In this document: positions 12,601 to 24,411 of the stretch, in pieces
Numbering within the stretch: position 1 is the first letter of the stretch
Layout of the letters: each line of letters opens with the position of its first letter
Origin: Impatiens glandulifera
Taxonomy: Eukaryota > Streptophyta > Magnoliopsida > Ericales > Balsaminaceae
Reading direction: 5' to 3'
Length of the DNA: 64,000 nucleotides
NCBI RefSeq assembly: GCF_907164915.1
Contig: NC_061870.1
Location: 32,093,848-32,157,847, forward strand
Translations under genes and position numbers: made by a program
The notes under the pieces: model-generated
Database searches by the model: none
Told to the model about the DNA's origin: nothing
Seen by the model: only the letters and a program-made list of their open reading frames with translations

Positions 12601-13892
12601 TAGCTTGTCCAACAAGATAATGAATAGTTTCCGGATTTCTTCAACTTCATCAAATGAATCGGTAATAATGTAACTATATTACTAATTCAAGGTTTTAATA
12701 GTTTTTCCATATATTCAAATATTTTCTAATGAGAATATCCAGCAAGTTTTATTTTTCTTTTAGAAGAGAAAAATTATTCATAACTTATATGAAAGTGAAG
12801 CATGTCATGTTTTCGAGAAGCCTTCATAGTCCTCAGCATATTCAATCCAGTGATTATGAATACCTGTTTTCACTTTTCAGGCTGGAATGGTTGAATTTAT
12901 TGGATGCCTGAAAGTAAAAGTTGTAAAGGGAACTAATTTAGCAGTCAGAGATATGCTATCAAGTGATCCTTATGTAGTCCTAATTCTGGGAAAGCAGGTT
13001 GGTTATTCTCGGCATTTCTTTTGTCTGTCTGTTAACTAAATCACTTATTTCTGACATTTTGATTGTAATGATAGCTGACGGATTATTAGATCTACATGCT
13101 GTTAGAGTTTATACATACAATTTTTAAGGGTTTCTTCTGCTACCTCCCCAATAATAGTCGTGTCCACTAGCGAAGAGTTAAATTTTGTTTTAGATCTGCA
13201 TGATATATAATTATCAACATATAAAATGGAAAATCCTAAAATATCATCTGCACCCACCAAAAATAAATATGAGAAGAGTAACTTAGAATTATTTTTACTA
13301 ACTTGGATTTTTAAGGACTTACTGGAATATTAAATTATGAAATTATAATGATATGATTGAGAATATTTTTGATTAAGGTATCATTATCTTATTGAATATT
13401 TTGTTTCAATGGTTGTCTTCTGTTGCTGTAGAAACTCCAAACAAATGTAGTGAAGAGCAATCTAAATCCAGTTTGGAATGAGGAGTTAATGCTCTCGGTT
13501 CCTCAGGACTATGGCCCCTTGAAAGTGGTTTGTATATATATATATTTCACTAGTCTCGTTATGATAATAATGATATGGAGTGGTGGAGTTGGATTTATTT
13601 TTTTGTGCAGCAAGTGTACGATTACGACACATTTTCAGCTGATGACATAATGGGAGAAGCAGAGATCGACATTCAGCCTATGATAACTTCTGCAAATGCA
13701 TTTGGAGATGTTGGAGCATATCCAAACATGCAGATAGGAAAATGGTACAAATCTGCAGATAACGCCCTCATAGAAGATAGCACTGTGAACATAGTTGATG
13801 GGAAAGTGAAACAGGATCTGAGACTGAAACTTCAGAATGTCGAATCTGGAGAGATGGATCTTGAACTCGAGTGGGTTGCTCTCGATCAATAA
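9674..13892 (+). CDS. AGD12: ArfGAP with C2 domain (AGD12/ZAC-like)
   Basis: GTPase-activating protein for ARF small GTPases in vesicle traffic. Plant AGD11-13 proteins combine an N-terminal ArfGAP zinc finger with a C-terminal C2 domain that binds phospholipid membranes. Eight coding exons join in frame to 332 aa: 9674-9713, 10348-10429, 11311-11386, 12026-12189, 12520-12661, 12881-12997, 13432-13527, 13611-13892. The zinc ligands C30, C33, C50 and C53 have CX2CX16CX2C spacing; the catalytic arginine is R58 in GVHRSLGTH. The C2 domain spans about 175-290, with acidic calcium-site residues D192, D197, D243, D245 and D250. A probable 5'UTR intron runs 9072-9614. Length is close to Arabidopsis AGD12 (about 337 aa). 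AGD11 and AGD13 are close alternatives. Confidence 0.9.
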
Positions 13893-15011
13893 TACCTTTT
13901 TATATCATAATCAAACCGGCATGTTGCTTTCGGTGTGTTACTTGTTTAACTGGATCGTCTTATTTTGGTATTTGTTTATTAATTGGGAATTTATTTTATT
14001 TTTTTGGAGGGAGCAGGACAGAGCAAATTGCAATTCCAACTGTTGTGACTTGTAATGTTATTATTATTTGTAATATATACTATGTTAAAAGTGTTTTTTT
14101 TTTTGTTTAAATAACACATTCAATTTAACTTGGGTATCAAATAAGTCATTGTTTTTGGTTGGGATTTATTATCAATAAAATCACTTCTCCCAAAAACACA
14201 TATAATTTTACTTTAACTCAAATTTGATTATTAAGCAACAATTATATCAAAAATTCTAGTCAACATTTATTTAATTTCTTAAGAATTCCCATCCCACTTT
14301 ATAATGGGTCAACTACTAAAAGGCACGTGGATTTGTAGATCTACTTTCTCATTGATGGATTGTATTTTCAAATAAAATGCACGAAGAAGGTTGGTTGGTG
14401 TTTCTTAGTTTCCTTCCATTACCCCATCATTATAATAATAACAATATACATCTTAATCTTGAAATAAATTATTATATCAAATGGAAAAAAGTCTTCTCTT
14501 AAGTCCCACTAAGAAACCCTAAGTTGAAATGAAAAATCGTAGTAACTTTTCTCGTAGAAGGATGATTATAGATCAGTCAAATTCGGTTTTTAAACCAAAT
14601 CCATAACTGGGAATATCAGTTTATAGTTTATACAATGTGTAGTTGTTCATGCATACTAGAAGGCAGTGAGTTTTAATATTTACGATTATACTAAAATCTT
14701 AAATTCGATTATCACTTAGAACTTAATAATTAAAATGGAGTATGACTAAATATGACGTAAAGAAGAGAAATTGTACGAATTTTAGCTAGAATTGCCTTTG
14801 AACCGCAGATGTAGCTAGTAGCTACCTTCTTTTCATATTACTTTGCTTAGTTAATTTATTTTGTTTCATAATGATATCAATATTAGGATGGCTGACCAAG
14901 CATTCTATCAAGAAATTAGAAGAAAGTTGGTTGATAGCAATAGCATCCGGTCATAAGTATATATATTTATTTATATCAAGTTTTAGTAAACTATGTTAAT
15001 TCAAATTGATA
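13893..15011. other. Intergenic region after the AGD12-like gene
   Basis: The first 150-200 bp are probably 3'UTR. The rest is AT-rich with no coding potential or structured repeat that I could identify before the MITE at 15021. Confidence 0.5.
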
Positions 15012-15020
15012 TTGATTTAA

Positions 15021-15679
15021 GAAAAATGATAGAGAGCGCCACTTGAGACAGCAACTGGGAGAGCGATGCCTACGTGGGTTGACAGGCGTGGGTTGACAGG
15101 CGTGGGTTGACAGGCGAAATATTCTCTCTCCTATTATTAATTATTTTTTATTAATTATTTTCTCTCTTCTATTATTAATTATTTTCTCTCTCTTCTTATT
15201 AATCGTGAGAATATAAATATTAGATAAACATTTATTTATAAGTAATAAAATTAAAAAAATATTAATAAGTCAATAGAAAAAAAAAAGGCCATAAAAAACA
15301 TTTGATAAATAAAGAAATTGAAAAGTCATAAAAATCAAATAAAAATAAAAGAGATAAATTCATAATTCAACTAATCAGTATATTAATTAGGGTTTAAGGT
15401 TTAGAATTTAATATTTAGGATTTAGGTTTTAGAGTTTAGAATTTAGGGTTTAAGGTTTAGAGTTTAGAATTTAGGGTTTAAGGTTTAGGGTTTAAGGTTT
15501 AGGGTTTAATAAGAGAGAGAAATTATTTAATAAAAGGAAAGGGAAATTAATTAATAAGAGGAGAGATAATATTCTACAAAAACGTGTTTTATTTATTATT
15601 ATATTTTTATTTATTTATTAATTCCACTTGTCAACCACCCACGTACGCTGTCTTACAGTCGCGCTCTCTATCATTCCTC
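15021..15679. mobile_element. Mutator-type MITE, copy 2 (inverted)
   Basis: Same family as 121-881, in the opposite orientation. Ends are GAAAAATGATAGAGAGCGC and, reverse-complemented, GAGGAATGATAGAGAGCGC. It is flanked by a perfect 9-bp duplication, TTGATTTAA (15012-15020 and 15680-15688). Its left arm contains three tandem copies of a CGTGGGTTGACAGG unit (about 15074-15116). The core at 15389-15510 is a run of degenerate TTTAGGG-type units. The interior shared with copy 1 (for example the AAAGGCCATAAAAAACATTTG stretch) is reverse-complemented, which fixes the orientation. Confidence 0.88.
15389..15510 (+). repeat. Degenerate telomere-like repeats in the MITE core
   Basis: About 120 bp made of units such as TTAGGGTTTAAGG, TTTAGAATTTAGG and TTTAGGGTTTAAGG. 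These are variants of the plant telomere repeat TTTAGGG, often in an alternating 12-14-bp higher unit. The equivalent stretch in copy 1 (about 445-520) shows the complementary strand (AACCTTAAACCCTAAACTCC) and is more eroded. Confidence 0.75.
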
Positions 15680-15688
15680 TTGATTTAA

Positions 15689-16032
15689 TTCTTATAATAT
15701 AAATATCATCTTTGAAAAAACATTGCAATTGATTTTATTTCATAAAAAATAAAATAGTTAATTACCTTTGACTCTGCACTCAATATTGATTCATGGAGAA
15801 AGTTTGTTGATGCAAAAATGGAGAAAAATAAACAAATACTAATTAATGAATAAAAGAAAAGTTAATAATACTAATTATATCCTCCATTCCTGTTGAGCAT
15901 CCGACAGCCACTCGATAATCCAAATATACATCTAACGTTCAATATCTTCTCTCTACATATTCACTCCCCCCGCCCCTGAGCCACCAACGGTCACAGACAA
16001 ACGACACAGAATTACTATTAATCTTAATAAAC
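15689..16032. other. Intergenic region and presumed promoter of AAE14
   Basis: About 340 bp lie between the MITE and the AAE14 start. A C-rich stretch (CTCCCCCCGCCCCTGAGCC) just before the ATG probably belongs to the 5'UTR. No other element was recognised. Confidence 0.4.
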
Positions 16033-19000
16033 ATGTCTAATTATTCAGGAGCCCACATTTGTCAGTGTCTCAGCCGGATAGCTACTTCCCGCCGCACCAC
16101 CACCGTCACTATCTCCGGCGACCGCCACAAGACAGGCAAGGAATTTGTTGACAGGGTCTTGGGCCTCGCCGGAGGATTGACCGATCTGGGGCTTCTTCCC
16201 GGCGATGTCGTGGCTCTCTCTGCTCTCAACAGGTTCATTTTTTATTCAATCTTGTAGTTAGTTGTAAGAACTAGGAAAAGCAACCTGTCAATAAATAACA
16301 TGCTACCAACTTCTCTATCACTTTTATATTTACCCCTAAACTTACATTCCTTCAATATATATCTCCAAATATAATACATCATCATGCATATACATATATT
16401 TTTTTTAAAGGATATTAAAATATGGAATCGTAGGAAATTTGGGGAGGAAACGACTTGTGATAACATTGACTAGAAATGTGAGAAAAAAGAGAAGATTAAT
16501 AAATTGTTTTATTTTTTCAAATTGTGCCATTCAATCACTCTCCCAATTTTTTTTTTCCAGTCATTATTTCATTAAAAAAAAATACTGAAAATACAATAAT
16601 TAAAAAAAATAAAAATAATAGGTCAAAGACAAAAAAAAAAATAATAAAAAAAGTAAAAAATAAAATAAAAAATATATATTAACGTGTGTGCTTCTTCAAG
16701 ATATGTGATGAGCTTCACAACTCACTCCACGCTTCTATTCCGAACATATTATATTTTATATATGTTCATAACTTCAATATATTTACTCACATTAAAGAAC
16801 TTAAAAGAGTTTTTCAACTTTCAAGGTATATTGGGGGATATTTTTCAATAAAAGTTTGGATAAGATAGAATAAGATTTTTGAAGAGAAAATAGTCCACAA
16901 ATATAAGATATTTTGTAAAGGTAATCTTATGCATATATATAGTACTGATCTATAAAAATAAGTTTTAGTATAACTATTTTAAATATTAAATTCATCAATG
17001 GATTATAAAAGTATAATGGATTATGTTTATTTTATTTTGTTAATTTCAGTGATTTGTACTTGGAGTGGTTATTGGCAATTACATTTGTTGGTGGGATTGT
17101 TGCTCCTCTCAATTACAGATGGGTATGTTTAATAATTATTATAAACTCTATCATCCTTAAATAAATAGTGTTATGATAATAATAATAATAATTAAAAAAA
17201 AGGTTAAAAATTGAAAAAAAAAAATGCAGAGCTTGGAGGAGGCAAAGTCAGCAATGGAGACAGTGAGACCTGTCATGCTTGTGGTTGATGAATCATCTTC
17301 TCACTTCAGTTCAAGTTTTCATAACGACATTTTACCTTCTTTAAGGTGGCATGTCTTTATTAATATTAATTACCCAACAACAGATTTGATCAACATGATT
17401 AACGTTGTCAACTCAAAATCATGTATGTCTTCATTATTAATTATTGTTTTTAAATCCAAATCAATAATTAACTGCTCTCAAATCTTAATTAATCATTTCC
17501 GATTTTCTCTTATGTCGCACCAGCAGCAGCCACAAAAACATTAACAACCGAAGCACTCATAAAACCCGCGACACAAAATTCCACATCATTCAATTACTTG
17601 ACAGCCCCCCACGGCGTTGCCTTAATCATCTTCACTTCGGGTAATTAATCATCAACAAAATTTGATATATAAATAACTCTTATTATATAATTCAATTTGT
17701 TATCTTGCAGGAACCACTGGCAGACCGAAAGGAGTAGCCATAAGTCACTCTGCTTTAGTGATGCAGTCCATGGCCAAACTCGCCTGCGTGGGCTACTCCG
17801 AAGACGATGTAAGTTAAACCACAAACAACGAATTAAACAATTTTAATTGTGATGATTATTTAAAATGATGTAAAAATTATAGGTGTACCTACACACTGCT
17901 CCATTGTGCCATATTGGTGGGATATCATCAGGCTTAGCAATGTTAATGGTGGGAGGCCGTCACATACTATTTCCTAAGTTTGAGGCATCTTCTACACTTA
18001 AAGCTATTCGCCAATTTCGTGTCACTTCTTTTCTAACTGTCCCTGCAATCATGTCCGATATTGTTTCCTTAACGAGGTAAGATTTAAATTAAGCCAATAT
18101 AAGATAGTTGAAAGGTTAAGAATGATTTTTAAGAAAATAAATGTCACAAATTCAATAGGAGGGACAAGACGTTATTAAATGGAATGGAGACAGTAACAAA
18201 GATATTGAATGGTGGCGGAGGACTATCAAATGATCTTATCAAAGAGGCCATCAATATTTTCCCAAGGGCTAAGATTTTTTCAGCTTATGGTATATATTTC
18301 TTTCATTATCTAGTACTTGTTTAATTTGTCCATAATTTATAATGATCTCTTCTTCATTGAATTTGAAAAAATAAAAGGAATGACGGAGACATGTTCTTCT
18401 ATGACCTTCATGACCCTCCACGATCCGACGTCGACTCCTCCTCCCCATTCTTCACTCGGCGCAACCGCCGGAGGTGTTTGTGTCGGGAAGGCTGCGCCGC
18501 ATGTTGAAATAAGGATCGGGTCGGAAGGTCATGACACTTCATCAGGGGGTGTCGGGAAGATATTGACTAGGGGTCCACACGTGATGCTCGGGTACTGGGG
18601 TCAGACCATAACCAATGAACTAAACTCGAATAAAGATGTTTGGCTCGATACGGGTGACATTGGGATGGTTGATGGGTCGGGTCAAATTTGGCTTGTTGGT
18701 CGTAACAAGGGTCGGATCAAGAGCGGCGGTGAAAACGTCTTCCCTGAAGAGGTTAATTAATTAACTATATAATAATTGATTATATATTATATAATATATT
18801 AAATTAAAATTATAAATATAGGTGGAAGGGATAATATCGCAGCATCCTGGGGTGGACACGTGTGTGGTGATGGGAGTGCCAGATCAACGGTTCACAGAGA
18901 TGGTAGTGGCTTGTATTAAGCCGAAAGATAAATGGAAATGGGTAATTGGTCAATCTAACGATGAGAATACATTATCTGCTAATATGATTCAACAGTTCTG

Positions 19001-19238
19001 CAAGCAAAAGAATTTGACAGGGTTAGTATTATTTATTTATTTATTTAATTCATTCATTTTTTTTTATATTAATTAATTAATTTAATTTTGGATGGGGTGA
19101 TAATATAGGTTTAAAATACCTAGAAGGTTTATTGTATGGACGAAGCCATTTCCATTGACGACAACTGGGAAATTGAAGAGAGATATTATTAAGGAGGAAG
19201 TTGTCTCTGGTATGCAATATATCTCCAGCAACCTCTAA
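16033..19238 (+). CDS. AAE14: 2-succinylbenzoate-CoA ligase (AAE14/MenE)
   Basis: Acyl-activating enzyme that converts o-succinylbenzoate to its CoA thioester for phylloquinone (vitamin K1) synthesis; the Arabidopsis enzyme is plastidial, with peroxisomal location also reported. Ten exons join in frame to 569 aa: 16033-16232, 17050-17122, 17230-17422, 17524-17640, 17711-17808, 17883-18076, 18159-18289, 18378-18751, 18822-19021, 19109-19238. Adenylation motifs are FTSGTTGRPKG (192-202), AYGMTET (334-340), TGD (427-429), GRIKSGGENVFPEE (447-460) and the C-terminal lysine K548 in TTTGKLKRD. The N-terminus SNYSGAHICQCLSRIA closely resembles Arabidopsis AAE14 as I recall it, which excludes 4-coumarate ligases. 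The protein ends in SNL. Exon 4 has a tandem acceptor. Confidence 0.93.
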
Positions 19239-19604
19239 TGATCATATATATTGTCTTATTCTCATCGAATAAACACTTTCTTGTTCATTTGAGCTGTATT
19301 TTTTCTGTATTATAATTATGATTAATAGGTATATATTTTTTTCCATCTACTATGATATGATCAATTATATGTATGTAATAATAAGTTCATGGGTCATGTA
19401 ATATTATATTACAGGATTCGGAATGAGAATTGGTTTTATGTTTTGTGTTTTATTTTTTGAATGTCATGTTTGTTTCGGTCTGATCATTTTCTCTTATATA
19501 TGTCATTTTAAAAAATATTCAATGTTAATATTCATGATCATGTGTATAACTAATGAATGAAAACCATTTTGTTATAGATGCCAGGACCAATTTGTTTCTA
19601 TTTG
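19239..19604. other. 3' flank of AAE14
   Basis: Probable 3'UTR followed by AT-rich spacer up to the retrotransposon. Nothing else was recognised. Confidence 0.4.
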
Positions 19605-19609
19605 AAGGT

Positions 19610-19676
19610 TGTTAGAATATGTTACATGGTTCAGCCTATTTAAAAATTTCAGCCTATCTAAAAATTGCCTAGATAA

Positions 19677-19731
<55 letters not shown>

Positions 19732-19786
19732 TATAATTATGTATTATCATTTTTTTCAATACAATCTTTTTCTTTATATTCTTACA
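19610..19786 (+). repeat. Left LTR of the copia element
   Basis: 177 bp from TGTTAG to TTACA with a long (TA)n run at about 19683-19726. Compared with the right LTR it lacks a short segment near CTTGGCGTTAAG but has a longer TA run, so total lengths happen to be equal. Confidence 0.9.
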
Positions 19787-20106
19787 TGTTATCAGAGCTA
19801 CTACCATCCGATCTTGATGTCATCCGCCACAATCCAGTTTAGCTTTGATCATCAACGCATCAGTGCGGTCAAATTTTGATTTTATCCGCCGCAATCAAGT
19901 TTAGCTTCGATCATCGACGCACGCGGTCAAATTTTGATTTTGAATATTTTTTTTATTTTCAGATCTGATTTGAGTTTCCTGAATTATCTATTGATTTCTA
20001 ATTCTCTGAGCAATCTGAGTTCTTTATTGAACATTTTGATATATTTTGGTTGGTTATTGGTATTTTTTTTCTTCTTGTTTTGGATTTTTCCTTTACGTCT
20101 CTCAAT

Positions 20107-20997
20107 ATGGATTGTATGGAGGCATCTGATATTATGGTTATGTTGTCAGGAGACAACTATGATTTGTAGTCTGAATCTATGAAGAGTTTTTTGATTGGTA
20201 AGAAATTGTGGCGATATGTCACTGAAGATTTTACTATACCAATAAAACTTGTTAGACCTTCCTCTACTCTACCGACTACAAAAGAAACTGATGATTATTG
20301 TGTGCCTATTGATGACTGGGATAGTAAGAATCATACTATTTTTACCTGGATTCAAAATACGTTATCTAGAAATATCCAAATCCAGCTTCGGCGAATGGAT
20401 ACCGCCAAGATGGCTTGGGATTATCTGAAAGATCGATTCCAAGCTACCGGAGGATTGCATCACTATCAATTGTTGAGCTCGTTACATGCACTGAAACATG
20501 AGTAATGACAATCCATAGACGATTTCTTCTCTACTATCCAGTCACTCTGGGATCGCATTGACGATCCCAACATTAATGAGAAAAACTTAAGGATCATTCA
20601 ACTACTGATGAAGCTTGGCCCTCAGTACGAGTCTGTTCGTGGATCATTGCTCCATCATCATCCATTGCCTTTGTTCGACATAATTATGAAGGAAATCATT
20701 TTTGAGGCTACTCGTCTTGACATACTTCGATCTCCTACTACTGATTATGTTATTGTTGTTTCATCTTCTCTACCCGTGTTTCCTCGTAAGAATGCGCAGA
20801 AAAATGTTCGATCAGATAAGTCTGCTAGATGTCGTCGTTGTCCGAATGCTGATCATGTGTACACTCATTGCCCCAACATTGAGTGTCGTTATTACCATCA
20901 GAAGGGTCATGTCCTTCAAAAATGCCAAAAACTAGGTCATTCAACTTCTTCAGTTGACTCTTCCTCCTCCATAGCCGCCGTCACAAATGATTTGTAA
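20107..20997 (+). pseudogene. copia gag remnant
   Basis: The frame starts MDCMEASDIMVMLSGDNYDL and is cut by TAG at 20167-20169, where the family has a conserved Trp codon. It then continues SMKSFLIGKKLWRYV to a second stop at 20503-20505 in place of a Gln codon. The region ends with a zinc-knuckle-like CRYYHQKGHVLQKC in which the second cysteine is Tyr. All breaks are single-base changes typical of decay. Confidence 0.8.
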
Positions 20998-21024
20998 TCG
21001 CCTCAATCCAATACTCCCACCCTT

Positions 21025-21390
21025 ATGGATATTCATAAACTGCTTACTCAGGCTTTATCTATCAATCATTCATTAGTCACCACATCAGGCAATCAACCAT
21101 GGTTCATAGACTCTAATTGTTGTAACCATATGACCTTTAACATTAATTTATTGCATTCCCTAAAACCTCTCACCACCTCACCTCTCATTCACACAACAAA
21201 TGGTGCAACTATGCACATCACACATATTGGTCATGCCACTTCACAATCTCTCCAAAATATCTACTACATTCACCGTTTAACATTAAACCTTATTTCTGTT
21301 GGTCGTCGTTTAAGTAGCAAAGACTTACTATTACTTTTACATCTTTTGATGTATAGGTTCAGAATTCACAAACAGGTCGGATTCTTGTGA
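21025..21390 (+). pseudogene. copia protease remnant
   Basis: The segment WFIDSNCCNHMT aligns with the copia aspartic protease site W-x-x-DSG-x-x-x-H-M-T; the active-site DSG has become DSN. Downstream residues (NIYYIHRLTLNLISVGR) match the conserved end of this domain before integrase. Not functional. Confidence 0.7.
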
Positions 21391-21484
21391 TGGGATGCAA
21401 GACGGGTCACATATTTGAGCTTTCTTTCCTTCAACCTTTTTCTCAATTTTTGTTGTCGTTTCTCCTTCTTCCATTTATCAGTGA

Positions 21485-22330
21485 CATCTTAAACTCGGAC
21501 ATGCTTCATTAAATAAACTCCGGTCTTTTGTTGCTAAAAGTTTTGGGGTCCTATTCAATTTAAGTCATTTGATTGTGTGCATTGTAAGCTTGACAAACAA
21601 TCAGTACTTTCTTTTTTGAATAATCATTTTATTGCTGATAAACCTTTTTCGCTAGTTCACTCAGATATTTGGGGGCTCTCCCCTATTGGTACATTTCATA
21701 ATTATTGATATTTTGTGATATTTGTTGATGATTATTCACGTTTTACTTGGATTTTTTTTTGAAAAAACATTCTGAACTTGCCTCTACTTATTCAATTTTT
21801 GTGAAAATGATTCAAACACAATTCTCATGCCCTATTAAAACACTTCGTATCGACAATGCTCTAGAATCATATTGTATTCTACCTTTCTCAGTTTTCTTTC
21901 TGCCTAGGGTATTGTTATTCAGCGCTCATTATTTACACCTCACAACAAAATGGTAGGACTGAACATAAACATAAACACATTCTAGTAACTATTCGTGACA
22001 TGTTTCTTTCTGCTTCATGTCCAGATCGGTTTTGGGGGGAAGCTTCCCTTATTATTGTTATACAATCAACCGAATGTCATCTTCTGTACTTCAGGATGTC
22101 ACTCCTTACCAAAAACTCTTTGGACAACCACCATATTACTCCATTATTTGATCATTTGACTGTGTCAATTTTGTTCACCTCCCATACATGTACAAAACAA
22201 TTTGGAGCCTCATAATTGTCTGTGTTGTTTTTGGGATATGGGGTAAAGCATAAGGGCTATCGTTGTTGGGATCTTATGTCAAATCGGATTCGTGTTTCTC
22301 GTCATGTCACCTTTTGGGATCTTTCGTAAG
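21485..22330 (+). pseudogene. copia integrase remnant
   Basis: Visible in shifting frames: HLKLGHASLNKLRSF and a CVHC pair (HHCC zinc finger), SLVHSDIWGLSPIGTF, FVIFVDDYSRFTWI (catalytic core around the first Asp residues), and IKTLRIDN. Several stops and frameshifts interrupt it. Confidence 0.75.
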
Positions 22331-22399
22331 GTAAATTATGATCCATTGTGGTGTGAGGTTATGTCGGAGGAATTGCAGGCTCTTGAGAAATTAGGACTT

Positions 22400-24219
22400 G
22401 GAATATCATTGATCTACCACCTAGTAAGAAATCTATTAGTTACAAATTGATTTACAAGATCAAAACAAATTCTGATGGATCTGTTGAACTACAAAGCTCG
22501 TCTTGTGGCCAGTAGGGATGACAATGGGCGGTTCGGACGAGGAATGCATTTACCATCCCTGCTCCGTTTTTATTTCGGGGATTTTTTTATACCATCCCCG
22601 CCCTGTTCGGTTTTGTTCGGTTTCGAGAAACCCCCGCGGGGCACCATTAATAAAATATTTTTTATAAAAAATAAAAAATAATATTATATAAACGGATTTT
22701 TTTTATAATATATATTGAAATTTTATATTATTATAAAGAAATAAACCATAACTCATATAAAATATAGTGAATAAATAAATGTATTGGTGATTTGATATAT
22801 TTAATTATGTTTTATAGTGTTCAGGACATAATCGGGGTGAGATCGGGGTAGGTCGGGGCGGGAGACATAAATACCATCCTCGCCTCATCCTCGTTCGGTT
22901 TCAGAAAAAAACCATCCCAAATGGAGCAATGCAGTTCGGTTTTCACGGGACTGTTTCAAATTGTCATCCTTAGTGGCCACGGGTTTCTTACAAGAGTATG
23001 TCATTGACTATTAAGAGACTTTTGCTCTCGTCGCCCGTTTGACTTCTGTTCGTTGTCTTTTGGCTATTGTTGTTGCTCGTCGATAGTTTCTTCACCAGTT
23101 GAAAGTAAAGAATGCTTTTCTTCATAGAGAACTTTCTGAGGAGGTTTATATGAGTCCACCGTCGGGTTCACACATTTCAAGGAAGGTATGTAAGCTACAC
23201 CGTGCTCTTTACGGTCTGAAACAAGCACCACGAGTTTGGTTTGCCAAGTTCAGCTCAACACTTATTCAGTATGGGTTTACTGCATCTCTCCATGACTCTA
23301 CTTTATTCATTCGTCGCTCTTCGTCTGAAATTATTATTCTATTATTATATGTTGATGATATGGTGATCACTAGCGATGATGTCTTTGATTTACAGACCTA
23401 TCTTCATCAACGTTTTGATATGAAAAGTCTTGGTAAGCTGTGTTACTTTCTAGGTCTTGAGATTTTCGACACAGTAGATGGTATCTACTTGTCTTAGGCG
23501 AAGTATGTTTCTGACCTTATCTCTCGTGCTGACTTGGCTGATAGCAAAACTGTCTCGACTTCACTTGAGGTAGATTATCGTCTTACTCCTCTCGATGGAA
23601 CCCCTCTTAAAGACTCCACGCTCTATCGTCAATTAATGGGCTCCCTAATATATCTAACTATTACTCGCCCTAACATAACTAATGTAGTTCACATGGTTAG
23701 TCAATTCATGACTATTACTCTGATGTGTTACGTAATCTCCGCTATATTAAGGGCACTCTCTTACATGGTCTTCACTTCTCCGCTGATTTATCATTGGTAC
23801 TCACTGGTTACTCAGATGCTGATTGGGAAGACGATCCCACTGACCGATGCTCTATCACTGATTATTGTTTTTTCTTGGGTGATTCTCTTGTTTCCTGGCG
23901 AAGCAAGAAACAAACTGTTATTTCCCGTCCAGCGCTAAGTCAAAGTATCGTGCACTTGCTGATTCTACTTCTAATTTTCTTTGGATTCGACGACTTCTCT
24001 CCGATCTTGACGTTCCTCAACTGCCAACCACCGATCTTCATTGTGATAGTTAGAGTGCTATTTACATTTCTCGGAATGATGTGTTTCATGAGCGCACTAA
24101 ACACATCGAGATCGATTGCCACTTTGTACAACAACATGTTAGTGTTGGTACTATATAATTACGGTACGTGTCTAGCGAACACCAGACTGCAGATGTCTTC
24201 ACGAAGTCTCTCTTGTTGA
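22400..24219 (+). pseudogene. copia reverse transcriptase / RNase H remnant, split by a hAT-like insertion
   Basis: The start of the RT domain (IDLPPSKKSI...YKARLVA) is interrupted at 22512-22972 by a nested element and resumes with VKNAFLHRELSEEVYM. Conserved blocks include LHRALYGLKQAPRVW, the catalytic LLLYVDDMVI and MGSLIYLTITRPN. RNase H follows with GYSDADWEDDPTDR and SWRSKKQTVISR. A stop (TAG) follows DGIYLS, and more shifts occur downstream. Confidence 0.8.
22512..22972. mobile_element. hAT-like MITE nested in the copia element
   Basis: A 461-bp insertion with near-matching inverted ends: GTAGGGATGACAAT at the left, and reverse-complemented right end TAAGGATGACAAT. A 7-bp GTGGCCA occurs on both sides (22505-22511 and 22973-22979). 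Removing the element and one copy restores the RT sequence context. The ends are GC-rich with repeated CGGTTCGG and CGGGG motifs; the middle is AT-rich. A matching single end occurs near 26494. Confidence 0.8.
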
Positions 24220-24288
24220 GTCGTTTTTATATATTATTGAGTAAACTCAAGTTGATCTCTACTCTACCACCATGAGCTTGAGAAGGGG

Positions 24289-24368
24289 TGTTAGAATATA
24301 TTATGTGGTCCAGCGCATCTAAAGGTTTCAGCCCATCTAAAAGTTTTCCTAACTTGGCGTTAAGATAA

Positions 24369-24411
<43 letters not shown>

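Noticed and set aside
16033..19238. 4-coumarate-CoA ligase or another AMP-binding paralogue
   Set aside because: The N-terminus, GGENVFPEE block and overall order match AAE14/MenE better than 4CL.
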